Shown piece by piece: positions 36,101 to 47,670 of a stretch of DNA of 64,000 nt. This DNA comes from Cycas panzhihuaensis (Eukaryota; Cycadophyta): assembly GCA_023213395.1 (NCBI GenBank), contig CM041465.1:106151741-106215740 (forward strand), given 5' to 3'. The position numbers and the translations under genes were made by a program. The notes under the pieces were generated by a model. That model saw only the letters and a list, made by a program, of their open reading frames with translations. It had not been told where the DNA came from and did not search any database. Position 1 is the first letter of the stretch. The number at the start of each line of letters is the position of its first letter.

Positions 36101-36940
36101 TTTCCTTAGTATTGAGGTGTGGCAAAAACCTAATCTTATATTCTTATCATAATCTGAATATGCAAATAAACTTCTACATCTATTTAAAATGAGTGATTAT
36201 AATCCATCACCTATACCAATGGAAATAAGGACCAAGCTCACTCTGGACAAATAAGGCAAGCCCTTTGATCCCACCTAGTATCGATAACTAGTTAGGAGTT
36301 TAACTTATTTAATTCACACTCAATCAAATATCTTATATACAGTTGAGATTTGTTCCAGATACATGTTATAGCCTAAGGTATCTCACTAGAAAGCTACCAC
36401 TAGAATTCTTAAATATATTTGTGGTAGACTTTAGCTTAGTCTTGATTACAACCAAGTTGATAATCCCATCCTAAAAGGATATACAAATGCTAATTGGGCT
36501 AGTTACCAAGGCTCATACCATTCCATATCATGGTACTACTTTGACATAAACTCAACTATAATTTCTTAGGGCTAAAAGAAACAACTCAATGTTGATCTCT
36601 CCTCCACATAAGTCAAGTATAAAGTAACTACTCATATCACCATTATGGTGACTTGGCTATGTAGATTCTTATTGAACTTAGACTTCAATAAACTCATGCC
36701 ACTACCCTCTATTATAATAATTAGAGTGTTTTGAATAAGATAACTAAGAATCTTATCTTCCATACAAGAACCAAGCATATCGAGGTCCACCATCACTCCA
36801 TCTATGAACATGGGTAAAATGGAGAAGTTGACCTTTTGTACTAACTGATTAAGGACTAAATTATAGGCATCTTCACCAAACCACTTAGTAGACCAATCTG
36901 AAATGTTTTGGCATGACCTCAGTGTCAAGGGAAACAATGT
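33171..36940 (+). pseudogene. Element E Gag-Pol
   Basis: A decayed knuckle CGKNRHITIDY lies at about 33430-33460. The protease motif is W.IDSDATHYMIG (33718-33755), with Gly of DSG changed to Asp. GAG-pre-integrase has HLGHLNM near 34240. The integrase contains LVHLDIYMD and later NGVT.KIN.TLVNKA. RT starts at 35389-35631 (IMDEEINLIIKNDPWELIEL, RWIYKIKFH), followed by MDVKSAFFNGEI and an intact catalytic motif LYMDDLAI near 35990-36013. RNase H has GYTNANWASYQGS near 36480. Stops are frequent throughout, so it is inactive. Confidence 0.87.
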
Positions 36941-36956
36941 TGTCATTAAAGGAGGG

Positions 36957-37335
36957 TGTTAAAACATTAATGATATATTAATTTATAATTATATCTTTGT
37001 ATCATATGGTGTATTATATTGTCATTAAATTATAATGTAAAATTACATCAAGTCTACCTATTGCTAAATGATAGTCCAATTATATTAGCCTAATATGCCA
37101 ACCAATTGGATTGATATTTGAGTTATATTGTGGCCTATAAATTATGCCCAAATTCTCTTCTACATATATTAGATATTTGAATATGGCAAAGCTCTATTAA
37201 ATTGAAGACTAATAGTGCCAACTAATTTGACCATCTTGTTCTGTGGAAACAATTTATATTGAATTATGATTTGTTCTATTTATACTTTTAATTTTTCATG
37301 CCCAAGAGTATTTAGATCTTGTATTGATTTTTTCA
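36957..37335 (+). repeat. Element E 3' LTR
   Basis: It starts TGTTAAAACATTAATGA after the purine tract AAAGGAGGG and ends TTTTTTCA, followed by TCCTT. Confidence 0.93.
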
Positions 37336-37340
37336 TCCTT

Positions 37341-39469
37341 AACCATGAAATTTTATAAACTATTGTTAAATATACTCTATATTCTATTTTTATAGATGAT
37401 ATTATCAAAGTATTATATATTTTGCTATACTATGAAATTATACCTATCTTAATTTAAAATACATATCCTATGGTAGATTTCTTATGATCCATGGAACTAG
37501 TGCAATCTACATTTAAACAACCAATGAGTCATATATCTAGGCTTGAATATCTAGCACATATAATTCTATAGTCCATTATTCCTTTTATATATTAAAGATT
37601 TTTTTTGACTACTAACCAATGTGATTATTTAGGAGCAACAATGTATCTAGCCATTCTATGGACAATATATATAGCATCTAGCCTAATGTTGTCTAAGAAA
37701 GTTATACTTTTAAGTAATTATATTTATAAAGTCTCACCCACTCTATTAGTATCAACTTTCAAAAATAACTTAATACCAGTTTCAATAGGTGTTTCCATAG
37801 GATTGCATTTTATCAGTTTAAACATTTAAATAATCTCTTTAGCATACTTTGTATGATATATGAATATGCTATTATCTATCTACCAAACTTTAATTCCTAA
37901 ATAATATTGCATCAATTATAAGTCCTTTATTTTAAAAGATTTATATAGCTTTATTTTCACATCATTAACCATGTCATCATTACTTCCATACATTAATAGA
38001 TTATTATCATAAACCTCTAAGATGATAATGTTTTTTCCATAATGTAATACATATAAGTTTAAGTCACAAAGTCTTCCTTTAAACCTTATTTTCTTTTAGC
38101 AATCATTAATATTTTTGTATTAAGCCCTTAACACTTATGTTAGACCATATAAAATTTTGGAGGATTTGTATACATAGTTTTATTTCCCTTTTTACTCATA
38201 AACATGAGACTATTGAAGATAGATCTCCTCAAAAATTTCACCTTGTAAAAATGCACTATTTACATATATTTAGTGTATTAACCATTGTATTCCTGAAGCA
38301 ATTAATAAAACCATTCTTATATCATTTATTTCTATAGTAAATGTAAGGGATTCTTTATAATCCATGAATTTTTCTTAAGCATATTCGTTTTGTGATCAAT
38401 CTCACCTTATATTTTTCAAGTTTGCATTTTGCATTACTTTTAACCTTGTATATCCACTTGCATCTAATAGTATATTTGTCTTTAGGAAGTTCCAATAATT
38501 CCCAAATATTATTCTTTATTAGGGATCGATATTCTTCATTCATGACATCTTGCCATTATTTCATATCCTTTACTTCCATATAATCTTTTGGCTCTAAAAT
38601 TCTTTACACTTTAGTATTTATGGCATAGTTAGCTCTATTCCTCACATATCTTATTTGGACATCATCATCCGTTAGAATCTAATCTAGCTTACACAATTCT
38701 ATTATTTTCCTGACCTACTTAGGTTGATTAGGACTCAAGCTTATATTTGGCATATTTATGTCTCTTTTCTCATTGTTTGATGCCAATAACACTAGCATTT
38801 TTTTTTAAGGTTCTTCTATTATTTTTTTCCCATTCCTTTACTTTCATTGTATTTTTTAACTTTTATTATATTTCCATCAAATGTGATATCTTATCGGTAT
38901 GGATCTTTTATGTTTCTTTGTTAAATAACCTATAAGACCTTTTATCTTATGTATATTGAATGGAGATATATTTTTTAATTTTTAGATCTGACTTATACCA
39001 TTTTTCCTTAGGTACATGCATGTATGTTATATCAATTATGAGGTGACTAATTATTAATTTTCTTTTAGACCAAGTATATCCTAGAGTGAGAATTTTTACT
39101 TGCTTTGTGGGGTTTTTGTCTAAGGCATGAGTAATAGTTTTAACTACTTAAATCTAAGAATCACCAAATAAATTTCTTCCATTAAGCATACTCCTAGCTA
39201 ATTTTTTGATAATTATTTTCTTTCTTTTAACAAACCTATTTATTAAGTTGTGTGGAAAGTGTAGAATTACCTTATGATCCTATTGATTCTATAAGATTTT
39301 AAGAATTCCTTTGAAGTATGGTTACCATTATTATCAAACCTTATATATTTCACTTTATTTTTTTATTCTCTTTATATCATAACATTAAAAGCTAAGAAGC
39401 ATTCAAAGCCTTCTAACTTGTTCTTTATAAAAGAAACTTAAATTTTCTTGCTATAGTTATCAATAAATG
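37341..39469 (-). pseudogene. Element A: copia integrase core and reverse transcriptase
   Basis: At the right end the integrase core starts FIDNYSKK (39469-39440). Continuing leftwards, RT starts at 38543: MNEEYRSLIKNNIWELLELP, then CKWIYKVK. The catalytic region near 38050-37990 reads GKNIIILEVYDNNLLMYGSN, where YVDD has become YDNN, so it is dead. It stops at the E insertion. The plus-strand ORFs here are shadows. Confidence 0.8.
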
Positions 39470-39824
39470 TGTTGGATAGTAATATCTAATTATATAAGTT
39501 ATAACCTAAAATATCTTTATAATATCTCAAATATTTATTAATTTTATATTGTAATCATATTGATGTATGTGCCACTTGGAATATGTAATAGGATATAAAG
39601 TTTGACTCTTTAGGTTTTCCATTTAAGAGGAGATGCATTACGAATATATCCCTAATTTTTTTAATATGATGATATTTGGCCATTCTTCCTCATATGTTAT
39701 TCTTACTTATATGTTTATATTTCATTATTTGTCTTATCTTTCACTCACCTCTTACTCTAATTTCATTCTTAGTTAGGTCTATTTCATTGTTTATTTCCTT
39801 CCACATACTTTCCACATAACAACA
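39470..39824 (+). repeat. Element B left LTR (355 bp)
   Basis: It starts TGTTGGATAGTAATATC and ends CATAACAACA, next to the PBS. It matches 56354-56718 along its length. Confidence 0.88.
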
Positions 39825-40184
39825 TGGTATTAGAGCCAAAAGCTTAATCCTTTGGGTATGACAGCTTAAAGCCTAGTTTATTTGATTTTATATAGCCATT
39901 ATTTTCATGATTTTAATTTATTTTTAGAAAAAAGTTAATGTAAGTTTTGTGACCCATAATGAGAAGAGTTGATGATATATTTATGGGCCTATATTTTTAA
40001 GCATTGAAAATATATATTTGGAGTTTTTTTTTTAAGTTTTGGAGGCAAGCATGAAGCTATATGAAAGAGAATATTTATCGGGGGGAAAGGTTGATTTTAT
40101 CTTAGAAAAAAACTATTAGTGATCTATTTATTTACTACATGTGGAACTAAATAATGTTGCATGTAGGTATTTATTAAATGTCAC

Positions 40185-40975
40185 TATATGTGAGCAAAAT
40201 TACACATACAATTTTGAAAAGGAATTTTGAATTTTATAAGTTAGACTACGAGCAGATTGTAGTAAAAAAGTAATCATGAATAAATCGTGGTTCATGATTG
40301 AGAGTAGATTATAGTTTGTGATTGTAAGCAAATCATGGTTCAGATTGAGATCATAAACAAATCATGATTCATGTTATGATTGTAAGAAGATCATGGTTTA
40401 GACCATAATCGTGAGTAGATCATGGTTTGGGTCATGATCGTGATCATATCATAATTTAGGTTGTAATCATCAGCAAATCATGGTTCGAGTTGTGATCACA
40501 AGTAGATTGAAGTTTAAGTTGTGATCATGAGTAGATCGTAGTTCAGGTCATGATTATGAGCAAAATGTAGTTGGTTATAAGTAGGAGATGATCATAGTTA
40601 AGAATGTAATTATGAATATATTGTAATTGAGTGTTACAATATAATAATAATTTGAATATACTTTGGAATACATCAGCGAATCAACCATTATTTTCAGTTA
40701 TAACCAAGGATGATTGAAACCATTGGAAATTATGAATAAATAAGAGTGAAAAGGGGGCATTAGATGATGATGATGAGTACCTTATAGAAATCTCATTGTT
40801 GTAAGCTTGATTGGTCATCATCTTTCTATGTATTACCAGGTTTGCATTTGATTGTGAGAGGACCAGATGTAGTTCCCTATCTTAATGGTATTATGTTTTG
40901 TGTCATATTAGTCTTCTTTGTACTTGCCTTATTTATTGATGAATGATTGGTAGATGAATAGGTGAATGACACACA
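40185..40975 (+). repeat. Element C 5' LTR (791 bp)
   Basis: It begins TATATGTGAGCAAAATTACAC and ends GAATGACACACA; it matches 53282-54082. It contains the 29-bp minisatellite at about 40268-40569. Confidence 0.88.
40268..40569 (+). repeat. 29-bp minisatellite in the LTR of C
   Basis: About ten degenerate units with consensus near GATCATGAGCAGATCATGG + TTCAGGTTGT follow one another with a strict 29-bp period from 40320 on. The 3' LTR has its own array at about 53371-53645. Confidence 0.88.
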
Positions 40976-41346
40976 TTAGTTCCATTGCCTAATAAAATTC
41001 AGGTAATTCAAAATGGCAAAATGGGTAGATATGAGTAAATAAATTAAACTTCTTCTAGGCTACCCAAGGTAGAAAAATAATATCAAAGAGAGCACAGAGA
41101 GTGATGGCATAATGATAGAATTCAAACTAGAGTAAGGAAGTCAAGATTTATAATCACGTTAAGAAAACAAAAGAGATGACCAATTGCTAACTCAATTAGA
41201 ATAAGGAAATCAAGTGAGAAAGGTGAAAAGCAAACAAAGGCAGAAATACTTAAAGAGTCTATTAAAGAGAAGATAATCCAAGTTGAAGATAGCTAAGGGT
41301 ATGCATTGGAAGAGGATCCTATTGGAATATAAGCTCAAGAGAGGAA

Positions 41347-41668
41347 TGTTGGAGTGCATGATGCTAACTATTATGAGGAAGTCCTCTTCTCAATCACCCT
41401 ATGGATTTTGGTGTAATGGTAGCCTATGACAAGTGGTATCAGAGAAACTAAGGTTTCAAATCGGTCACATGTATCGTGGTAGCGCACCTGGAGATACATG
41501 AAGGTGTTGGGGGTGGCACTAAGGAACGTCGTGGTGGACATGCATGTCATGTAGGTACAGTTAACTCCTCGTGATGGGGGAGTGTTAGAGCATGTGATGC
41601 TAACTATCACGATGAAGTCCTCTTCCCAAATCACCCTAGGGATTTTGGTGTAATGGTGGTCCGTGACA
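41347..41668 (+). mobile_element. Complete TRIM retrotransposon, 322 bp, TSD AGGAA
   Basis: Terminal direct repeats of 85 and 86 bp lie at 41347-41431 and 41583-41668, both starting TGTT and ending GACA. The PBS TGGTATCAGAGAAAC starts at 41434 and the purine tract GTGATGGGGGAG ends at 41582. AGGAA flanks both sides (41342-41346, 41669-41673). No coding capacity. It lies in the leader of element C and is better preserved than its host. Confidence 0.95.
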
Positions 41669-42099
41669 AGGAAAAGTGATAAAGAATTTGTTGAAGACTT
41701 ACCATCCCAAGAAGGTAAGAATATTTTGATTGAATTAGAATTATATAGTACAATAGATAAGGAGTGGAACCATCATTCATTAGAAGTTAATACCCATTTC
41801 AGTCATATTTTAAATCCCTTGTTTACATCCACAATGGTAAGATTGGGGGTAGTGCAGGTGGGAGAAGCCAACCACCGGGTGAGAACTTGGGAGGTAGAGG
41901 TCCATCATCAAATCGATCATTGTTTATCAATGCAAGAGGAAGTGGTAACCCACCACTAAGTGAAATGGACCAAGGAAGCAGAACAAGACCAGTTAAACCT
42001 TGTATAATTATACAAGATGACTCTATCTTTTTTAGTATATAATTTAATGGATTGACAGAGCTAGGATACTATTTAGCATTATTTAAAAATATGCTAAAA

Positions 42100-43090
42100 A
42101 TAAAGAAAGTTGTAGATCTATAGGAGATAAAAGCCTAAAATTTTCTCACTTTACAGGGAGCAATAATTGCATAGTTCCAGTATGTTACAGTGTAGAATCT
42201 ATCATGGGATAGATTACAAGACTAATTTTTGGGTCGATTCCAAAAATTTAGAGACCGCATGGCCATTTTTTAGTCCCTAGAAGAAACAAAGCAATATCTT
42301 AGAGAATCTATAAATGATTTTGATGGTTGAATGAAGATAATAATAAGAAAAATACAACTAATAATGATAATTAGTCTAATGTTAGTGATGAAATATTTTA
42401 TTCAAGGCTTAATCCCATAATTGAAGGATGAAGTCATGTTGTACCTAATGAACAATTATAGACAAGCATATGAGTTAGCCCTGAAGTTTAAAAATCAAAT
42501 GAAGACTACATACTCTCAATGGGCAATTCAATAGATGGGACATATGGGTCTAGTTATTTCTCCACCATTATCAATAGTGTAGACATGGGGAATATATAAT
42601 CAAACACCCTAAATGGGAACAAATCTGAAGATTGAAGCACCAATAAAGGAGGTGGAAGCATTAAGATAACAACCATTAGTGGAAATACCAGCTAACATAC
42701 ACTAGAACTAAGAAGTGGAGAAATTATATATAGAATTAGCTAGATGTTATCTGGAAAAGTCATGAGATAATATGTGGTGCCCTCCACCATGCAACCAATA
42801 AGTTCATATAAGGAATGAGCATAATAAAATACCAGTATGGTGTGAATATTGTAGAAAAACTAACCATAATATGTGGGAATGTTTTTCTTGACTTAAAAAT
42901 GATGTCCATAATGTATTCCTGTAAAAGTTAAAAAAATAGGAAGGTAATATAAAGGGAAGACAAAGCTAGTCTATTGTTTTCTATGCCAAAGATAGGGCCT
43001 TTTTAAATCATATTATCCATTAGAGAAAAAGAGTGAAGAATTTATTTGTGAAGAATATGGATCGACAATTCATGAGTGGATAAATTGCCC
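42100..43090 (+). pseudogene. Element C Gag with three zinc knuckles
   Basis: The capsid-like domain is at about 42150-42520 (LSWDRLQD, FLGRFQKFRDRM, LKDEVM). Knuckle 1 is intact: CEYCRKTNHNMWEC (42841-42882). Knuckle 2 is CFLCQR.GLFKSYY (42975 on), with His and the last Cys lost. Knuckle 3 is CEEYGSTIHEWINC (43047-43088), with Cys 2 changed to Tyr. The upstream open frame 41663-41959, directly after the TRIM, may be the N-terminal part. It would bind and package RNA. Confidence 0.75.
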
Positions 43091-43367
43091 AAAAAATAAA
43101 ACACTAAATGCTAGTTTGGTTGTGATCATTCTAGATAAGTAAGTGCCCCTCTAGTTACAAACATGAAGTAGAAAAGTAACTTCAACATCTATTCAAGATA
43201 CTTTATTGTATCTAATAGTTGAAAAATAAAGACTCGAAGAAGTTGTCAAGATTTTACAAGATGTAATAGATAATTCTTAGCAAGAAGAATCCCAGTATGA
43301 AGGACGATTTAAAGGATAAACATATAAGTGACAAGCATCCCTTGAAAAAGCTCAACCAAAAGAGGGT

Positions 43368-43900
43368 ATGAATCCATGGTTAAGGATTCAGATGGTTAAT
43401 GATTTATTAATTGAACTAGGAGTCTCAATCCCCATTTCTATTGTATTTAAATGGTGGGAGGCTAACTACTTTCAACAATTAGTCTTAGACCAGATAGAAA
43501 AGCCTATAATGAGAGCTGTTAAAGAGAAAGGGGTTGACCCAAGGTTGTCAATGATTATTTTTGGGATGATGCTATATAAAACAATTGTGGATATAGGATC
43601 AAGAGTCAATGTGCTCCCTAAATCTTCTTGAATTAAATTGGGAAGGCCAAAAATAGTTACTCCAGATTATTCAATAAGATTGGTCAACTAGTTGTAAGTT
43701 AGACCAATGTGAACATTAATGAACATACCAACTATAGTCATAAGAATCACTGTACTATTGGATTTTATTATGGTATAGATATATAATGAAAAGAGAACGT
43801 ATCAAACATTGATAGGTGGACCTTGGTTATTATCCATAAAAGTCATCCAAGATTAGGGAGAATTCATATTTATGCTAACAACAAGAAATAAAGTTATGGC
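43368..43900 (+). pseudogene. Element C aspartic protease
   Basis: An 87-codon frame (43368-43631) ends in KTIVDIGSRVNVLPKSS, with the catalytic DSG replaced by DIG. QTLIGGPWLLSIKV (LLLGRPWL in relatives) follows at about 43805-43850. The upstream part, GVSIPISIVFKWWEANYFQQ, is a linker. It lies between Gag and RT. Confidence 0.75.
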
Positions 43901-44189
43901 TTTGCTATTATGCTCAGATGGTCCTTAGACTAAGAAGATAGTTAATGAAGAATGAGCATCATCTACAACTATGGGATTAGAACCCATTGTAAGCCCATGT
44001 TCAAAAATTATTTATCAACTTTAACCAAGTGTACCAAGTAGTGCATCATCAACATATATGATGAATTGGTTGTAAAATGCTTAGGGAGAAACTGAATATG
44101 CTCATTGCTATAAGCTGGAAGTGTGTATGGACTCTCCAAAATCAAAAGATTAAATAAATGATAAAGCAACAAATCTTTAAATAGAAGAA

Positions 44190-44800
44190 ATTATAAGGAG
44201 TTTGATAGAGGGTTTCATAAAAGGAAATAAATTATGGGGTCAAGCAAATCAGGCAAACAACCATATAGAATATTCTACTTAATTGTTAATAAATAATAAT
44301 CAACATGACGATTTTTGTTACTTATTCTCATTATCTCTTAAAGGCCAAGCTACCACATGGTTTTCTATTTATGGTAGTAAATTTAGAACATTGAACAAAT
44401 TACACAAAAAATTCTTATTAAGGTTTCAAAAATAAGATAATGAATTGCCAATATTTCAAGATAATGATGACCTTATGACTCACATAGGAAAGTGTAAACA
44501 AATTTAGAAAAGAAAGCAATTTTCAAAAGGTGAATGGGTACAAAGATGGGCCTAGACTCTAGAAGGAATTCTAGGTTTATGGTACAATCAATGTGAAGAA
44601 ATAAAGAAAACAGAATGGGATTTACTCAGTGAGAATTTTTATGAAGCTTTTATCCACCATAATCATGGATTAGGGATTTCAAAAATGATGAGCACCTATG
44701 GGATTGAAATTGAGCAAAGTTGCCATCAAATCAAAGTGGTGGACAAAGATTATGAATTTCTTGGTGAATATTCTAATATAGAATATGGAAGCAGAATAAT
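44190..44800 (+). pseudogene. Second Gag-like block between protease and RT of C
   Basis: The frame reads FSLSLKGQATTWFSIYGSKF and LNKLHKKFLLRFQK, which looks like the Gag motif LxGxAxxWF...FLxxF. It then has ENFYEAFIHHNHGLGISKMM. Element G has no such block: its protease-to-RT distance is about 500 bp shorter. It may be an insertion or a duplicated Gag piece. Stops interrupt it. Confidence 0.45.
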
Positions 44801-44899
44801 TGAATAAACAACAATATATAAATTAAACAAATATGGTAAAACGATGCAGAATAAATAATTAAAAATATAACAAATAAATTTAGGCACAAAAGAACATCC

Positions 44900-46330
44900 T
44901 TAAATGATCTCAATGGGAGACTATTAGGATAAGGATATTGTTCAGCACGCTATAAATTTATTTTTAGAATACAAGGATGTTTTTGCCTAGTCTTATCAAT
45001 ATTTAAAAGGGGTACCACCAAAATTAGAAGAACATTGAATTGGATTGATGGAAAGAATAAAGCCCATGCGTCAGTGCCCATATGATATGAATATAAAATA
45101 CAAAGAAAAAAGTGAAAGTTGAATTAGATAAATTATTAGAAGTCAGCTATATTTTTGAAGTTGAAACCAGTGAATGGGTGAGTCCAGTGGTGATGGTACC
45201 CAAAAATAATAGAAAGCTTTATTTCTACATGTATTATAGAGCCCTTAACAAAGCAACAAAAAAGATCTATTTCTAATACCATTCACAAAAGATATTCTTG
45301 AAAAAGTAGTAGGCCATGAAGTATATTCATTCATAGATGGTTTCAACAAATATAATCAAGTGAAAATTGTAGTGGAAGACTAGCTAAAGATGAATTTTGT
45401 CATGGAATGGGGGAATTACACATATAAGGTTATACTCTTCAGATTAATGAATATATCATCCACCTTTCATAGGATAATTCTAAATATTTACTGGCAAGCA
45501 ATTGGTAAGTCCATTAAAGTATTTTTAGATGATTAGACACTTTATTCATTATTGAAGAACCATTTGGCGAATTTGAGATTAATGTTAGAAATGTGCCAAA
45601 AAAATAAACTCTACTTGAATCCAGTGAAATATACATTCTTTATTCCCTTTGGATCTCTTTTGGGACACATTGTGAGCAAGGATGGATTACGAGCAGATCT
45701 ATATAAAGTAATAATAATTTTAAACATTTTCACAGAAAAAATAATGAAGTAGGTACAAAATTTTCTTAGCATGATAGGTTATTATCAGAAATTTATATAA
45801 GGATATATATAGATTATAAATCCCTTAGAAGATTTGCTAAAAAAAAAGATTAGAAATGGGAATTGCAACAATAATTAGCATTTGAATTATTAAAAAAGAA
45901 AATCACAAAGCTCTTATTTTGAGATTTCCAGATTAGGACTAACTAATCCATGTGCATATTAATGTTTTGTTGATGGTAATTGGATGTGTCTTAACTCAAC
46001 CTAGTGATAGTAATATAGACCTTCCTATTCACTTTACTAGTAGGAAATTGACTCCTTCTGAATAAAATTATCGGTCACTAAGTGGGAAGGATTAATCATG
46101 GTTTATGCCTTACAAAAATTTAGGAATTATTTATTAGCCAACTCATTTACCTTTTATGTAGATCATTAAGCCTTAAAAATTTTGATAAATAAACGTATTA
46201 TGTAAAGCAGAATTAGTAGATGGTTGATGTTGTTTTAGGAGTTTAATTTCAAAATTGTGGTCAAGAAATAGGACAAACATACAGTACCAAATGTGCTATC
46301 AAGGGAAGTAAATGGGGAACTGATTATAGG
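44900..46330 (+). pseudogene. Element C reverse transcriptase and RNase H
   Basis: The start is NLGTKEHP and LFLEYKDVFAW, then EVETSEWVSPVVMVPK and YRALNKATKK. The palm is broken by stops; the LDD site is within IKVFLDD near 45516-45536, next to a stop. The thumb is a clean frame at 45552-45752: LRLMLEMCQKNKLYLNPVKY and LLGHIVSKDGLRADLYKV. RNase H remnants lie at about 45940-46310 (NYRSLS-like, then FTFYVDH). The family is a non-chromovirus gypsy. Confidence 0.8.
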
Positions 46331-46479
46331 AGTATTAGATGACTTCTATAACATGTAATTATTTTCCATGGAGGCTATACCAAAATGGTGTAAAGGGATC
46401 ACATAGTACCTAGCCACTAGATAAATACCCAAAGGATTAGAATGAGTGGAATGACAAAGTTTTATTCATAAAACTTTTC

Positions 46480-46968
46480 CCTTCTAATTGATATGAGGAA
46501 TGTTATACAAGCTAGGTTCAAATGGTGTGCTAAGATGCTATATATTAGAACATGAGGTGCAAGGTATTTTATGAGAAGCACATGAAGGAGTGGTAGCTAA
46601 GCATCAAGGCATGGAACCCATAGTCTAAAAAATTTTATTAATAGGCTTTTAGTGGTCATGAATATTTGAAGATATGATGAAATGGATAAAGAGCTATGAT
46701 GTTTGCCAGTGAGTGGGTAAGCCTAAAAAATATCATTTCATGCCCTCATATTTGATCCTAGCATAAGCATCCTTTGAGAAATGGGGTTTGGATTTTATAA
46801 GATTGATAAGTCCTTCAACAAAGTGTACGAACACCAAATACATATTAGTAGCCATTGATTTTTTCATGAAATACATAGAGGCTCAACCCTTTAGGCATTA
46901 TGATTTAAGAAGTACTATAAAATTTCTATATGAAGATATCATTATCTATTTTGGTTGTCTATTAGAAC
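46480..46968 (+). pseudogene. Element C integrase, first part
   Basis: HHCC-like remnants lie at about 46560-46730. The core starts at 46785: GLDFIRLISPSTKC, YILVAIDFFMKYIEAQPF and FLYEDIIIYFGCLLEL. Element D is inserted within the codon after LLE. The continuation is at 50450. Confidence 0.85.
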
Positions 46969-46982
46969 TATTGGAGTTAAGT

Positions 46983-47670
46983 TGCTGAACACGCGATCTG
47001 TGTGAACACACGCTCCGTGTGGTTCCCCCCGTAGAGTCTTGAAGCCATCATTGCATCTGAATCAAGCAAGAAGAATAACACCAAACCCATTAACAAGATG
47101 CCCCGAGCTTAACTGAATTGTGTACATGTATAAGTCTATGTTTCTATGTATCTATTAACTTGTGAAGTTATAATAATTTTGAGGATTGATCTACTGCATT
47201 TGCATGTTTTGGGGAAATCAAGCAAAAACATTTGGATTGAAATAGAAATAGAGGAGTGAATCAGAGAACTGAGGAGAAACCTTTGTCTTAGAATTAATAA
47301 TAACAAATGCTAAACAGTACCTCTAGGTTTTAGTTCTTTAGAATGGTATGATTTGTATGACATTTCTTTATTTTAAATCTTCACGATACATTCACTCAGT
47401 CTAATTTTATTCGAAGCACCAATTGAATTCAATCAGGTGAATGCTCGGATACACCGCCAATTCCTCGAGTCTCCAACAACCCCACGCTTCTCCCTCAGGC
47501 TCTGTAGGCCACGTGACAGTGTAGCAGGCACAGCAGATAGTGCGGCGCACAACTACCAACAGCGGCATCTTCATCCTTTTATTATATATATATATATATA
47601 TATATATATTTAAATATATATCGGTCGATGCCTGACTTTGTATCAAAGTCCATATATCTCGGTTGGCGCC
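46983..47670 (+). other. CpG-rich foreign segment that replaces the 5' LTR of D
   Basis: Directly after the first 14 bases of the LTR, the sequence no longer matches the 3' LTR. It has many CpG sites (ACACGCGATC, GTGCGGCGCAC, CGGTTGGCGCC) while the elements around it are CpG-poor. A frame at about 47003-47113 ends in RCPELN and a stop and might be the end of a gene; a (TA)n run is at 47582-47609. The first 45 bases contain two small hairpins (ACAC...GTGT, CACAC...GTGTG). Origin unknown: host gene fragment or a separate transposon. Confidence 0.5.

Larger units (their letters stand above)
31471..37335 (+). mobile_element. Element E: complete Ty1/copia retrotransposon, TSD TCCTT
   Basis: LTRs of equal length (379 bp) lie at 31471-31849 and 36957-37335. 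TCCTT flanks the element at 31466-31470 and 37336-37340. It has an initiator-Met PBS (31850) and a polypurine tract (36947-36956), with Gag, protease, integrase, RT and RNase H in copia order, all with stops. It is inserted in the RNase H of element A. Confidence 0.95.

Noticed and set aside
40180-40188. CTATA or TAGTC as the target duplication of C
   Set aside because: These do not match each other; with LTR ends aligned at 40185 and 54082 the flanks are exactly GTCAC on both sides.
41371-41634. 87-codon minus-strand ORF
   Set aside because: It spans the TRIM and its two LTRs; it is a chance frame in a non-coding element.
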